Shown in pieces: positions 18,630-27,277 of a stretch of DNA of 64,000 bases (position 1 is its first letter; each line of letters begins with the position of its first letter). This stretch comes from Nitrosospira sp. NpAV. GTDB lineage: Bacteria; Pseudomonadota; Gammaproteobacteria; Burkholderiales; Nitrosomonadaceae. The notes under the pieces are model-generated. The model was not told where the DNA came from and did no database searches. It worked only from the letters and a program-made list of their open reading frames with translations. The stretch is from assembly GCF_000832065.1 (NCBI RefSeq), contig NZ_JXQM01000021.1, forward strand, positions 62,001-126,000, given 5' to 3'. Made by a program: the position numbers and the translations under genes.

Positions 18630-20783
18630 TCAGAAAACCAGTTCTATACCCAGTTCGATGCTTCGCCCGGGTTCCGGGCTGAAGTTTCTCAGGAAGGAGG
18701 TCGAGCTGCGGATCTCCTCGTTAAGCAGATTGCGGGCCCGCACAAATACGGACGCTGGCCGACCCATTACCTTGTGCCGGTAGGATGCATGCAGGTTCAA
18801 CAAATTGTAGCCCTTGGTTTCGGTTTCATTGACGCCTGCCCTGTCCTGCGCATTGGCATGCGTGTAGCGGATGCGTGCCGACCATGGCCCGGAGGCTGTG
18901 GCCAGCTGCACTCCATAGCGCAAGGGAGGTTGCCGAGGCACGTTTTCATTTATCGCGGTAAGCCTGGCATGAACATAATCCGAAAATAGAGTGACTTCCA
19001 CTGGCGGCACGATATCCGAGAGCATACGCAGCGTTGCTTCGGCTTCGTACCCCATGAAACGTGCGCTGGCTTGCTCATAATTAATAACCGGCAGGCACTC
19101 ATCGAGACTCACGCAACGCGTTCGGAATCGTCCTTCGTCCGCGTCGAAAAAAATATTGGGAATGCTTCGCTGAAAGACGAAATTATCCACGTCATTGAGA
19201 AACAAGGCCCCGTTGAGGCGTATCCATCTCGCATCGGCGTTCCAGGTCAAGTCTAGACTCCTCATCGATTCCACCTTCAGATTAGAATTGCCGACATCAA
19301 AAGTGTGAGTCGCCAAGTGCGGACCGAAGGAATACAGCTCATGCACTTCCGGCGCTCGCTTGGATCCTGAAAAGATGATGCCGACCGCACTTTTGTCGGC
19401 ATACTGCCAGGTCAAGGAAATGGAACGGCTCTCCACGCTGAAACTACGGCCAGGAAAATTGAGAATCCGTCCATCGACAGTCGATTGCGGACCCGCCACC
19501 AATCTCAGTTGATCGTAGCGCCAGCCACCCTCCAGACGCAGCGTGTCGGTAATATCGAGCCGTTCGTGGATATAGGCGGCGGTGCTGAAGGTATTCGTTT
19601 CCGGGATAAATGCCTCGGCTCCAAGCGCGGAGAAATCGCGGTTCATCATTTGGCCGCCAACCACACCGGAAATGCGTGAGCCCAGCCGATGCTCCACTTC
19701 CAGACGCCCATCCAGCGCCTCGTTGCGAAAAGTGGTCGCGATGCTGCTGCCGGCTTTTTCATGATGCCGGTAGTGAACCCGGCTGACGTTCAGCCTGATA
19801 CGGTCGATCCATTTGCCTGATCCCCATAGCTCCATCCGGCCGTCGTAACGGCGATTGGCCAGATCGATGCTCACATCGCTGCTTCCGCCCCCATGGGAAT
19901 GCGAGCCCGCACTGGGGGGAATGCCATAGGTATTATCCAGCATGGTAGCCGAGGCCCCCACCATTCCCATGCCGGCAAACAATGATCCTCCCACGCTGCC
20001 ACCCTGCGACTGTGCGCCGGTATTGGCGACATGGCCGCAGGTATTGCGCATATTGATAAGGCCGAATTGCTGCTGAATGGCCTTGTCATCGACCGCGCAG
20101 CCATTGATGGAAATGTTGTCACGGCGACGCATGAATCCATCGATATGCATCGCGAATCTGCCGGTGCCCGCGTCGACCTTGAAGGCATTGGTGCTTTCGT
20201 TGCCATTAGCGTTATAGCGCGATTGCACCATTCCGGTAATCACCTGTTTGGGGATACGCTGGGGAATACGGTTGTCTATCACATTCACGGCGCCGCCGAT
20301 GGCATTGCCACCATAACGAATGGTTGCCGGGCCTCGCATTACCTGTATTTCATCCGCCAGAATGGATTCAATGCTGGCGGCATGATCCGGGCTGAACGTT
20401 GTCGCGTCATGCGTGGCAAGTCCATTGCTCAGGAGGCGCACGCGCGGGCCCGACATCCCTCGGATTACCGGCAGGCCAACCCCCGGGCCGAAGGTCGAAT
20501 TGGAAATGCCGGCTTCGTCACTCAGCGTCTCCCCAAGCGTATTGCCTGCACGTTCCCTGAGTGTGTCGCCACGCAGCTTTACAGTCGGCCTGAGCGGTTC
20601 ACGCGGCCCCTCCTCCGGTGCCGCCTTGATTTCTATCGGCTTGAGTGTCGTTTCAGTTGTGGCAGCGGCGGGCTGGTGTGCGGCTGTCTGTGCAAATGCC
20701 GCTGGTAAAGAGACTGTCATAACAGAATTGATAATTACGAACCATGACAGCGTCAGGCACGGCACACGCAGGGTTGAATACAT
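18630..20783 (-). CDS. TonB-dependent outer-membrane receptor (ZnuD-like)
   Basis: 717 residues: signal peptide (ending AAFA), plug domain with LPVIRGMSGPRVRLLSNGLA and DEIQVMRGPATIRYGGNAIG, and a beta-barrel ending in an aromatic-type C-terminus (IELGIELVF). A His-rich loop (SAGSHSHGGGSS, near residue 295) and an extracellular Cys pair are like the zinc receptor ZnuD. It would import zinc or zinc complexes across the outer membrane with TonB energy. It is convergent with the PEP-CTERM gene at 17656 and divergent from the one at 21152. No strong ribosome site is seen. Confidence 0.88.
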   Translation of the reverse strand: MYSTLRVPCLTLSWFVIINSVMTVSLPAAFAQTAAHQPAAATTETTLKPIEIKAAPEEGPREPLRPTVKLRGDTLRERAGNTLGETLSDEAGISNSTFGPGVGLPVIRGMSGPRVRLLSNGLATHDATTFSPDHAASIESILADEIQVMRGPATIRYGGNAIGGAVNVIDNRIPQRIPKQVITGMVQSRYNANGNESTNAFKVDAGTGRFAMHIDGFMRRRDNISINGCAVDDKAIQQQFGLINMRNTCGHVANTGAQSQGGSVGGSLFAGMGMVGASATMLDNTYGIPPSAGSHSHGGGSSDVSIDLANRRYDGRMELWGSGKWIDRIRLNVSRVHYRHHEKAGSSIATTFRNEALDGRLEVEHRLGSRISGVVGGQMMNRDFSALGAEAFIPETNTFSTAAYIHERLDITDTLRLEGGWRYDQLRLVAGPQSTVDGRILNFPGRSFSVESRSISLTWQYADKSAVGIIFSGSKRAPEVHELYSFGPHLATHTFDVGNSNLKVESMRSLDLTWNADARWIRLNGALFLNDVDNFVFQRSIPNIFFDADEGRFRTRCVSLDECLPVINYEQASARFMGYEAEATLRMLSDIVPPVEVTLFSDYVHARLTAINENVPRQPPLRYGVQLATASGPWSARIRYTHANAQDRAGVNETETKGYNLLNLHASYRHKVMGRPASVFVRARNLLNEEIRSSTSFLRNFSPEPGRSIELGIELVF

Positions 20784-20880
20784 AATCTTAATTTAGCGAT
20801 TAGCGACAGCCTGATTGTTATTATTCCTTCCGCTGCCAGCCACTTGCGCGCGGACTCGCCCGGCTTGCCATCCCCCAGAT

Positions 20881-20930
20881 AAGCCAGATATATGCCAGAA
20901 GAATATATCGTAGAAAAATAAATCTGGCTT
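20881..20930. other. Inverted repeat upstream of the TonB receptor
   Basis: AAGCCAGAT (20881-20889) and ATCTGGCTT (20922-20930) are perfect nine-base arms 32 bases apart, about 100 bases upstream of the receptor start in the divergent gap. Function unknown. It could be a leader structure. Confidence 0.3.
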
Positions 20931-21038
20931 TATCCCCGTATCTTCAAAGCATCAGAGCATTCGGCGATGCTGGTTTCAACAATTTCCAGAATAGGAGCGG
21001 CGATATTGTTGACAAAGCCCACGGCGTTTATTACATTA

Positions 21039-21068
21039 TTGATAACGAGTTCTCAGTAGTATTATAAG
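21039..21068 (+). promoter_or_regulatory. Sigma70-like promoter, candidate zinc-regulated
   Basis: TTGATA (21039-21044), 18 bases, TATAAG (21063-21068). Aligned with the promoter at 17571, it shares TATTGATAA, a central TTCTCA/ATCTCA and TATTATAA at nearly the same spacing. An eight-base direct repeat GAGTTCTC follows. Confidence 0.5.
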
Positions 21069-21151
21069 AGTTCTCGTTTTGAAAGACAATCTCATCAGGC
21101 GACATAAATGCTTGAGATTCATTAGGCAACCCAAACTATAGGAGTGATACG

Positions 21152-21883
21152 ATGTTCAGACCCATGCATGTGACTTTCGGCGCAGCGCTCACCACGCTGG
21201 CCATGATGATTTCTCCTCAGGTTCTCGCGCAGCACGCCGATATCGAGGCGGTTGTGGTCGGCGGCAAGCTGATTGTCGATGAGGAAAATACCGCGCCGGT
21301 CGCATTTGGAACCGGCTACAAGATTTTTGAAGGAGACTTTGGCGATCTGCCGGGCGGGCTTACGGGAACGGACGACCCAGGGTTTTTGGCGCCCTCTGGC
21401 ACGTTTCTCTCCGGGGAGCAGCTCTGGTACCATGCCCTTGGCACTTTGAGCTTCTGGAATGGCACGAGTTGGGCGGCCGCTCCAAGCGGAATTTCGCTGA
21501 CTGTCGAAGATGTACTGGGAAATGAAACACTCATTTCATCCCTCGGTGCAACCAATCCATATGGAGTCATCGATCAGGTCGACTCTACAGGCGGCATTCA
21601 CGCTCATATCGATTTCTCGATATCAAGCGTTAATCCGGTGGGTGCCTATCTCGCGACTTTTGAACTTACCTCGCGCGACGCCTCCGGTAATCTGCCTTCT
21701 CCCTATCTGGATGGCGACCCGTTTCAGATTGCTTTCAACCGTGGGCTGAGCCACGAGGCTTTCGGGGCTTCCATCAGCGCCCTGGTATCTCCTGTTCCCG
21801 AGCCTCAAACCTATGCGATGCTTCTGGCCGGCCTGGCGTTATGCGGTGCCGTCGCCAGGCGCCGCAAGGAAATAGCCGGATAG
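21152..21883 (+). CDS. PEP-CTERM protein, paralogue of the 17656 product
   Basis: 243 residues: signal peptide (ending VLA/QHAD), the domain segment GDLPGGLTGTDDPGFLAPSG, a HAHIDFSIS motif near 150, and the PEP-CTERM tail VPEPQTYAMLLAGLALCGAV plus RRRK. AGGAG precedes the ATG. It shares its overall plan with the 17656 protein. It is divergently placed to the TonB receptor across a 368-base gap holding a candidate regulated promoter. Probably exported and surface-associated; function unknown. Confidence 0.85.
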   Translation: MFRPMHVTFGAALTTLAMMISPQVLAQHADIEAVVVGGKLIVDEENTAPVAFGTGYKIFEGDFGDLPGGLTGTDDPGFLAPSGTFLSGEQLWYHALGTLSFWNGTSWAAAPSGISLTVEDVLGNETLISSLGATNPYGVIDQVDSTGGIHAHIDFSISSVNPVGAYLATFELTSRDASGNLPSPYLDGDPFQIAFNRGLSHEAFGASISALVSPVPEPQTYAMLLAGLALCGAVARRRKEIAG

Positions 21884-21925
21884 CTGCCGGCCTCCCGATC
21901 AGTTTACACATATCTATCTCTTTTT

Positions 21926-21953
21926 ATCCGCAACCCGTTTCAGGGTTGCGGAT
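21926..21953 (+). terminator. Perfect 11-bp hairpin after the PEP-CTERM gene
   Basis: ATCCGCAACCC and GGGTTGCGGAT form a perfect stem with a six-base loop, 42 bases after the stop. The run of T is on the 5-prime side, so on the plus strand it lacks a U-tail. A terminator role is tentative. Confidence 0.4.
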
Positions 21954-22113
21954 ACCTCCTGATAAATACGCTATCGGTAAAAATAGAAGCATATCCGGAA
22001 ATTACATGGCTTTCTGTCCAGCTCGGAGCAACCATGGGAACCGCCCGTGGGATGATTTCCGTAGTTGAGCCGATCGACATGGTTACGCCAAGCTGGATAT
22101 CAGCGTTTCCGGG

Positions 22114-22133
22114 CTTGCCGAGCAGGCGGCAAG
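22114..22133 (-). terminator. Hairpin after amoC
   Basis: CTTGCCG and CGGCAAG pair perfectly around six bases, 14 bases beyond the amoC stop on the minus strand. No U-tract follows, so this may be a stabilising or weak terminator hairpin. Confidence 0.35.
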
Positions 22134-22146
22134 ACAGCACCCAAAA

Positions 22147-22956
22147 CTAGATCCGGTTAAGAATGATTCTGCTCTGATTGTTCCAGACGACATCAGTCAG
22201 GTTGGAAAAGCGGGTGATCATCTGCGCTGCGATACCGCCGGCAAACAGCCCCGACCAGCTCAGGATCACGAAACCCCAGTGCAGCGGTGCGCTGAAGAGC
22301 TCTTCCATAAACCAGAAAGCATGACCCCATTCGTTGAAACCGACGTTAGGCAGGATCATTAGCGGTCCTGCGATTGCCATTACCAAGGGAAACGAGACGC
22401 CCCTGGCATATAACGGCAAGCGGGTCCTGGCATACAAGAATGTCGCCACTCCGCAGGTGATATACATCGGGAACGAGCCATAAAATACAACGATATGGCT
22501 GGGGGTGAAGCTGGTATCCCGGATGATGACTTGATGCCAGGAGGCGTCCTGCTCGGTGAAGAAGCTGCCGCCCCAATAAACTCCGAAGAGATAGATGCCG
22601 GCCCACATGAGCAAGTAAAAATTACGCTTGATCTCCAGTTTCGGATCCAGGTTAGCCAACTCCTCCTCGGTATCCCGTGTTTTCCAGATCCAGCCCCAGG
22701 TAGCCAGCGCAAAAACCGGCATCACGATCATGTGCGCCCGCCATAGGCCCATCCAGACCTTTTCAAATTCGGGCTCCATCGAATCCATTCCATGTGAATA
22801 CGCAAAGGTTCGCTGGTACCAGATCCAGAATATTGCTACGGCCAGCATGGCTAGCAATCCCATCTTGTAATACTTCGAATCGTACCACTGAGACATGTTG
22901 TCTCCGCGATCCAATTCTTCTACCGCCGCTTTCGCGTCTCTCAATGCTGTTGACAT
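22147..22956 (-). CDS. amoC: Ammonia monooxygenase subunit C, solitary copy
   Basis: 269 residues of AmoC, the multi-span membrane subunit of the copper enzyme that oxidises ammonia to hydroxylamine. Recognisable stretches are [52 protein letters not shown] and [20 protein letters not shown], including the conserved Asp/His metal-site residues. AGGAGG seven bases upstream fixes the start at 22956, although the frame is open to 23061. amoA and amoB are absent nearby, so this is a solitary amoC; such copies in Nitrosomonas are stress-induced. Its leader carries three copies of a 20-base repeat. Confidence 0.96.
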   Translation of the reverse strand: MSTALRDAKAAVEELDRGDNMSQWYDSKYYKMGLLAMLAVAIFWIWYQRTFAYSHGMDSMEPEFEKVWMGLWRAHMIVMPVFALATWGWIWKTRDTEEELANLDPKLEIKRNFYLLMWAGIYLFGVYWGGSFFTEQDASWHQVIIRDTSFTPSHIVVFYGSFPMYITCGVATFLYARTRLPLYARGVSFPLVMAIAGPLMILPNVGFNEWGHAFWFMEELFSAPLHWGFVILSWSGLFAGGIAAQMITRFSNLTDVVWNNQSRIILNRI

Positions 22957-22995
22957 TTGAATTCCTCCTATTCCGTAATTAAAACCAAAACTGCT

Positions 22996-23085
22996 GGACG
23001 GATGGTCAGAGTCCTCGATATAAACCGGCATTGCGCCGACGGACAGGTATTCAGAGTCCAACTGCGGACGGGTGGTCAGAGTCCT
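22996..23085. repeat. Three 20-bp repeats in the amoC leader
   Basis: Copies at 22996-23015, 23041-23060 and 23066-23085 follow the plus-strand pattern GGACGGATGGTCAGAGTCC with one to four changes. They lie 40-130 bases upstream of the amoC ATG and match the two copies upstream of the 23577 gene in sequence and orientation. Each copy has GGAC and GTCC ends. Confidence 0.8.
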
Positions 23086-23208
23086 AAGATGACAGGCAAA
23101 CCTGTATGCTTATTGATGCATCCGAGTTTGCCTTGCCAAGTACGGCCTGTATCACTTACCTACTGTTTGTGGCATTTGGCCGTCATGAATCTCATAATTG
23201 GGCTGAGG

Positions 23209-23577
23209 TTATTGCGCCATTTGGCGATGGGAAGCAGCCTCCTCCATATTTGATCGCGCAGCTTGCTCATACTTGCGTATCAAGGCCGCGGTACGCGATT
23301 TCAAATTGTGGGATTGCCAGCCATACAAACGCATCTCCTCATACTGTTCAAGCAGTTTCTTTTGTTCATCCGCCTTGGCTTGCATTTCCCTGGCGGCATC
23401 TTCAAAATGCTCTACCAAAGCACAATGTTCGCTTAGAGATGCAACATTCTGAACAGCTGATTGACTAGAGGGAGTTTCTGCTTTTACGGCATTTATTGGC
23501 GCACATACAGCCAATAAACCAAGTAGAGAAAAAGCCGTAAGAATATCTTTTGCTTTTTTGCCGAGAGTCGTTGCCAT
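23209..23577 (-). CDS. Small secreted helical protein, family member 1 of 3
   Basis: 122 residues: an N-terminal hydrophobic segment with LLAVCAPINA (possible lipobox LAVC), then a long charged helical region with VEHFEDAAREMQAKADEQKK and LLEQYEEMRLYG. The pattern H[FY]E..A..M..KA..Q...L..YE recurs in the proteins at 30278 and 47214, making a paralogous family. AGGAGA lies upstream of the ATG. It is next to amoC on the same strand, with the same repeat block in its leader. Function unknown; coiled-coil-like envelope protein is as far as the sequence goes. Confidence 0.75.
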   Translation of the reverse strand: MATTLGKKAKDILTAFSLLGLLAVCAPINAVKAETPSSQSAVQNVASLSEHCALVEHFEDAAREMQAKADEQKKLLEQYEEMRLYGWQSHNLKSRTAALIRKYEQAARSNMEEAASHRQMAQ

Positions 23578-23613
23578 TTTGATTCTCCTGTTCCAATTGA
23601 TTAGATCAATATC

Positions 23614-23662
23614 GGACGGATAGTCAGAGTCCTTTTACTTCCGGACAGATGGTCAGAGTCGT
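23614..23662. repeat. Two more copies of the amoC-leader repeat
   Basis: Copies at 23614-23633 (GGACGGATAGTCAGAGTCCT) and 23643-23662 (GGACAGATGGTCAGAGTCGT). They sit 37-85 bases upstream of the start of the small protein gene at 23577, in the same orientation to it as the three copies are to amoC. Confidence 0.8.
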
Positions 23663-24210
23663 AGGAGTGAGTCCATATTAACCCCGATGCCACTATGGAG
23701 ATATTGGGGAAACCCTGATTCGATACTAAGGAAATGCTTGATTTTGTACTAAGGGAAATCCTTAGATAATGGAAAAAATCAGAAATACAATCCGATACTG
23801 GAGCTTGATCGCGAGATAAAAATTCAACAGCAGCAGCTTAAAGAAGCGCAATTATCATAGATAAATTCGAGGATCCAGACTGTCAATCCGGAGCTCCGGA
23901 ATTGAAGGAGGATCAGCTCATCCAATGATTTTAGGGATGGCCTTTCTCAGAAAACTCATGAGCGCGCTAAGAAATTGGAATCTTTCGCCAGCTGCACCGA
24001 AGGAGATCCTAGCTGTCCCGAGCCACAATAAATAAATCATTGGAAAGAATTACAGCACCTCCCTTTATTGCCTCGGATTCCTCCGATGCGCAAGCAGGCG
24101 ATACCATATGCTCTTCCTCCGCTTGAACCATTGGCCGAAAGGAAATCACTTCCTGCGCCGCTAATTGGAAACAACTTCAGACGAGTAGCGGAACATCCGG
24201 CATGCTCCAT
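23663..24210. other. Gap without a recognisable gene
   Basis: 548 bases. Short Gln/Lys-rich open stretches occur around 23800-23860 but lack starts and continuity, and may be remnants of an old gene. No RNA gene or clear repeat seen. Confidence 0.4.
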
Positions 24211-24588
24211 TCAAGGTTTGGGCTGACACTCGCTGCATCGGCCATAAAGAATCAGATCGTATTTTTCGATTACGAAATCGCGAGGGACCAGAAGATTGCT
24301 CTTCTTGATCCTCTCGTGTATGTCGAATACCCTGCTGCAAGCACTACACTTGAAATGATAATGATCGCCTAGCTGGGTCATCTCATAGCGATCTGCCTCG
24401 CCAGGTAGCTTGACCGGCAAAATCCAGCTCTCGGCCGTCAAGTCCTTCAATGTCCGATAAACCGTTGCGATGCTCAGTGACGGCACTACTGCCTGCCCCG
24501 CCGCGAGTATTTCCTGCGTGGAAAGCGGCCTTCCCGCTTCCGAGATGGCATCAAGAATCGCATTGCGCTGCCGGGTATTACGTTCCAT
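24211..24588 (-). CDS. Fur-family repressor, probable Zur
   Basis: 125 residues, normal for the family. The winged helix lies in the first 70 residues (LSIATVYRTLKDL at about 38-50 is the recognition helix). It has the metal motif HYHFKC at 76-81 and two CxxC pairs, C81/C84 and C118/C121, for structural zinc. Fur and Zur cannot be separated from sequence alone; the surrounding zinc-scarcity genes make Zur likely. It would repress uptake genes when zinc is sufficient. GAGGGG lies upstream of the ATG. It is divergent from the all3515-like gene, and its own promoter overlaps a palindrome, suggesting autoregulation. Confidence 0.88.
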   Translation of the reverse strand: MERNTRQRNAILDAISEAGRPLSTQEILAAGQAVVPSLSIATVYRTLKDLTAESWILPVKLPGEADRYEMTQLGDHYHFKCSACSRVFDIHERIKKSNLLVPRDFVIEKYDLILYGRCSECQPKP

Positions 24589-24681
24589 GGATTCCCCTCA
24601 ACAATATCGATTTCGGGATGGGTTGCTGGCGATATCAGCACAAGCAGCCCAATCTTTGGTTCATGGCATTAACAAGCCTTG

Positions 24682-24711
24682 ACTATATGCTATTGATAAC
24701 TTATTATCAAT
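24682..24711 (-). promoter_or_regulatory. Promoter of the Fur/Zur gene overlapping a 20-bp palindrome
   Basis: On the minus strand TTGATA (24705-24710), 17 bases, TATAGT (24682-24687). The -35 is in the palindrome ATTGATAACTTATTATCAAT (24692-24711), which has perfect eight-base arms. It sits between the divergent repressor and PEP-CTERM genes and could control both. Confidence 0.6.
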
Positions 24712-24806
24712 TAATCCATGTCGATCATGATATAGAAAAATTGGATCCTAATAGAGATGAAAGTAGTAGCACATGTTCATTTTATAACTGTAAAAGGAGA
24801 AAGTAT

Positions 24807-25640
24807 ATGCGGCTTACATTGAGAAGCACTGCTATGAACCTGGCAGGCCTGCTTATTCTGGCGTCGTTCAACGCATCAGCGTCACGGCATGATGAAGGTA
24901 TTGGTTTTTACGTCGGTTACGACGGGCTAGCCACGATTGCTTCCGGCACCTACGGCGAACTCCCCAACCCAAACTCAGACCGCCTCACCCTTCTGCTCGA
25001 CCACGGCAATCACTTTCATGGCATCGGGGCATATAGTTACAGCGGACCGGCGGCTGCACCGAAGGTATTGTCCACCAGCCCCAATAATCGTATTCCCGAA
25101 ATTTCTTCGCGCGAGGAACCGCTTTCCCTGGCAGCGGGTAGCGGGCTCTATGCCGGAACGTTGCGAACCCATATAGACAGCTCCGAATACAGCTATCTCG
25201 GCATCGCTTCCATCCAATCCCTGGCGGGCCATTCTTCAGGCAGCACTGAAGACGTCCTTTTCCATAGCAGCAGCGATCGCTGGTCGGGGCAACTGGATAA
25301 CGCTGAGATCGGCCTAAGATTGGTCGAAAGCACTCCAGGACTGCATATTGGAACCGAGACAACGCGGGATATTTATAGCCATGGCGACCTATTCACGCTG
25401 GGAGCAGGCAACAGCTTCGAATTCAAGCCGATTTACTGGGTCGATGAAAATGCCGCGGCGGGCGTTTACTCGGCAACATTCGAATTGTTGAATATGGGCG
25501 CGAATTCAGCTTTCCAGGACTCAGGCACGTTCCAATTCGATTTTGCCGTTTCACCGGTGCCGGAACCGAGCTCTTATGCAATGCTCGTCGCAGGCCTGTT
25601 TGTATTGACATGGACAGCGCGCCGACGAACCCAGTATTGA
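24807..25640 (+). CDS. PEP-CTERM protein resembling the all3515 Zur-repressed family
   Basis: 277 residues: signal peptide (ending ASA/SRHDE), FYVGYDGLATIASGTYGELP near 34, a His cluster DHGNHFHGIGAYSYSG near 68, and the tail VPEPSSYAMLVAGLFVLTW plus ARRRTQY. The N-terminal pattern is as I recall for the cyanobacterial all3515-type family, annotated as Zur-repressed PEP-CTERM proteins. AAGGAGA precedes the ATG. It is divergent from the Fur/Zur gene with a shared palindrome. Likely exported under zinc limitation and metal-binding at the surface (inference). Confidence 0.85.
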   Translation: MRLTLRSTAMNLAGLLILASFNASASRHDEGIGFYVGYDGLATIASGTYGELPNPNSDRLTLLLDHGNHFHGIGAYSYSGPAAAPKVLSTSPNNRIPEISSREEPLSLAAGSGLYAGTLRTHIDSSEYSYLGIASIQSLAGHSSGSTEDVLFHSSSDRWSGQLDNAEIGLRLVESTPGLHIGTETTRDIYSHGDLFTLGAGNSFEFKPIYWVDENAAAGVYSATFELLNMGANSAFQDSGTFQFDFAVSPVPEPSSYAMLVAGLFVLTWTARRRTQY

Positions 25641-25704
25641 TTTAAGCATACCCAGTTTCTCCTGACCAACCTGAGCGCTGGCCACCCACTTAGCCAGTTA
25701 ATCT

Positions 25705-25751
25705 GCCAACTATCGGCCAACTAAGCAGCCAACTAAGCAGCCAACTAAGCG
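25705..25751. repeat. Short tandem repeat before the COG0523 gene
   Basis: Four direct units, GCCAACTATCG then three of GCCAACTAAGC[AG], end nine bases before the ATG at 25760. They occupy the ribosome-site region, and no normal Shine-Dalgarno is seen. Confidence 0.7.
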
Positions 25752-25759
25752 AGATCGTT

Positions 25760-27019
25760 ATGACAATAAGGGATGAGCGTCTGCCGGTTACGGTCCTTTC
25801 CGGCTTTCTGGGTGCAGGCAAGACTACGTTGCTTAATCACGTTCTGGCGAATCGTGCAGGATTGCGTGTAGCAGTGATCGTGAATGACATGAGCGAAGTG
25901 AATATCGATGCCTCCCTGATTGAAAGAAGCACCGAGAATGCGGGAGCGGCATTGTCCCGCACTGAAGAAAGGCTGGTCGAGATGAGCAACGGCTGTATCT
26001 GTTGCACGTTGCGCGAGGATTTACTTACGGAGGTGCGCAAGCTCTCGGTGGAGGGGCGCTTCGATTATCTTTTGATCGAATCGACAGGAATCGGCGAACC
26101 GATGCCTGTCGCGGCAACGTTTGATTTCCGGGACGAAGAAGGCAGTTCGCTAAACGATATCGCGCGCATAGACACCATGGTCACGGTGGTGGATGCAGTT
26201 AACCTGCTGGATGATTTCTCAAGCGAGGATTCGCTGGCGCAACGCGGCGAGGTTGCGGGAGACGAGGACAACCGGACGTTAGCCAGTTTATTGACCGAGC
26301 AAATCGAGTTTGCGGATGTCATTGTGGTAAGTAAGGTGGATCGAGTCAGCCTGAATAAATTGAGGGAAGTGACCGGCGCGATCAAGGCATTGAACCCGGT
26401 GGCGGAAATCGTTTACGCCGAACATGGTGATGTTCCCTTAAGAAAAATTCTTGGCACCGGCCGATTCGATCTGGATCGTGCCAGCGGCATGGCGGGCTGG
26501 GCTAAGGAGATGGCTGGGGAGCATACCCCGGAAACAGAGGAATACGGCATCAGCAGTTTCGTCCTGCGCATACGCCAGCCCCTCCATCCCCAGCGTTTTG
26601 CAGCCTTTCTAGAAATGCCGCTGCCGGGTGTATTACGGGCTAAAGGCTATGTATGGTTGGCCAGCCGGCCGGAATGGGCAATATCCTATTCACGTTCCGG
26701 CAATACTGCTGCGGTGGAGCCGGTGGGGCGGTGGTGGGCGGCGGTACCGAAACAACGCTGGCCCGCCGAGGGAAGCCATGAGCGAGCCTTGATAGAGCAG
26801 AATTGGCAGCCGCCCTACGGGGACCGTATCAATGAAGTAGTCTTCATTGGTCGCCATAAGGATTGGGATCGGGCATTGATTGAAATGGCCTTTGCAACAT
26901 GCCGCCTTACATCCACGGAAATCCGCAAGGGTGTGGAGCATTGGCGCACACTGACGGACCAGTTTCCTGAGTGGACTGCCACGGTGGCATCGACAGGGGA
27001 GGAAGCGAACCATCCATGA
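25760..27019 (+). CDS. COG0523 G3E GTPase, zinc metallochaperone (CobW/ZigA-like)
   Basis: 419 residues. P-loop GFLGAGKTT at 15-23, the metal motif CICC at 79-82 inside [12 protein letters not shown], a Mg/switch segment [10 protein letters not shown] near 113, a base-recognition SKVD near 192, and the CobW C-terminal domain. COG0523 proteins of this subgroup deliver zinc to client proteins under zinc starvation. It leads a tightly packed operon with a small protein, a DksA paralogue and a DUF1826 protein, an association known for zinc-linked COG0523 genes. Its stop overlaps the next ATG (ATGA). Confidence 0.93.
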   Translation: MTIRDERLPVTVLSGFLGAGKTTLLNHVLANRAGLRVAVIVNDMSEVNIDASLIERSTENAGAALSRTEERLVEMSNGCICCTLREDLLTEVRKLSVEGRFDYLLIESTGIGEPMPVAATFDFRDEEGSSLNDIARIDTMVTVVDAVNLLDDFSSEDSLAQRGEVAGDEDNRTLASLLTEQIEFADVIVVSKVDRVSLNKLREVTGAIKALNPVAEIVYAEHGDVPLRKILGTGRFDLDRASGMAGWAKEMAGEHTPETEEYGISSFVLRIRQPLHPQRFAAFLEMPLPGVLRAKGYVWLASRPEWAISYSRSGNTAAVEPVGRWWAAVPKQRWPAEGSHERALIEQNWQPPYGDRINEVVFIGRHKDWDRALIEMAFATCRLTSTEIRKGVEHWRTLTDQFPEWTATVASTGEEANHP

Positions 27020-27234
27020 GTGCGATAATCCCGGAGACTTTCGGTGAATGGCATCATTGCATCGAGCATGACTGTGGCATTCGGTTGACCGAAGAATTCA
27101 TCCAAGGGCGGTTGATGGTATTGCGCGACTCGCAGCATGAGGAAACACAACGTTTTATTCGGCACTATGGGGAAGCGCACTGGCAAAGAACCGTGAGCTG
27201 GTTTGAGCGTGCAAATAATGACATTCATCGCTGA
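27016..27234 (+). CDS. Small acidic/His-rich protein in the zinc operon
   Basis: 72 residues, overlapping the GTPase stop by four bases, so translation is coupled. It is rich in His, Glu and aromatic residues, with [20 protein letters not shown] near the start. The pair C-x(4)-C with adjacent His could hold a metal. No family recognised. Its place between GTPase and DksA paralogue suggests a role in zinc handling. Confidence 0.65.
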   Translation: MSAIIPETFGEWHHCIEHDCGIRLTEEFIQGRLMVLRDSQHEETQRFIRHYGEAHWQRTVSWFERANNDIHR

Positions 27235-27277
27235 CGGCACATTATCCGTGGCGGGCAGCTTCTTATTGGTGAGAGCC

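Noticed and set aside
22996-23662. Intact IS21-type element bounded by the 20-bp repeats
   Set aside because: All five copies have the same orientation and no transposase gene lies between; only a regulatory or relic explanation fits.
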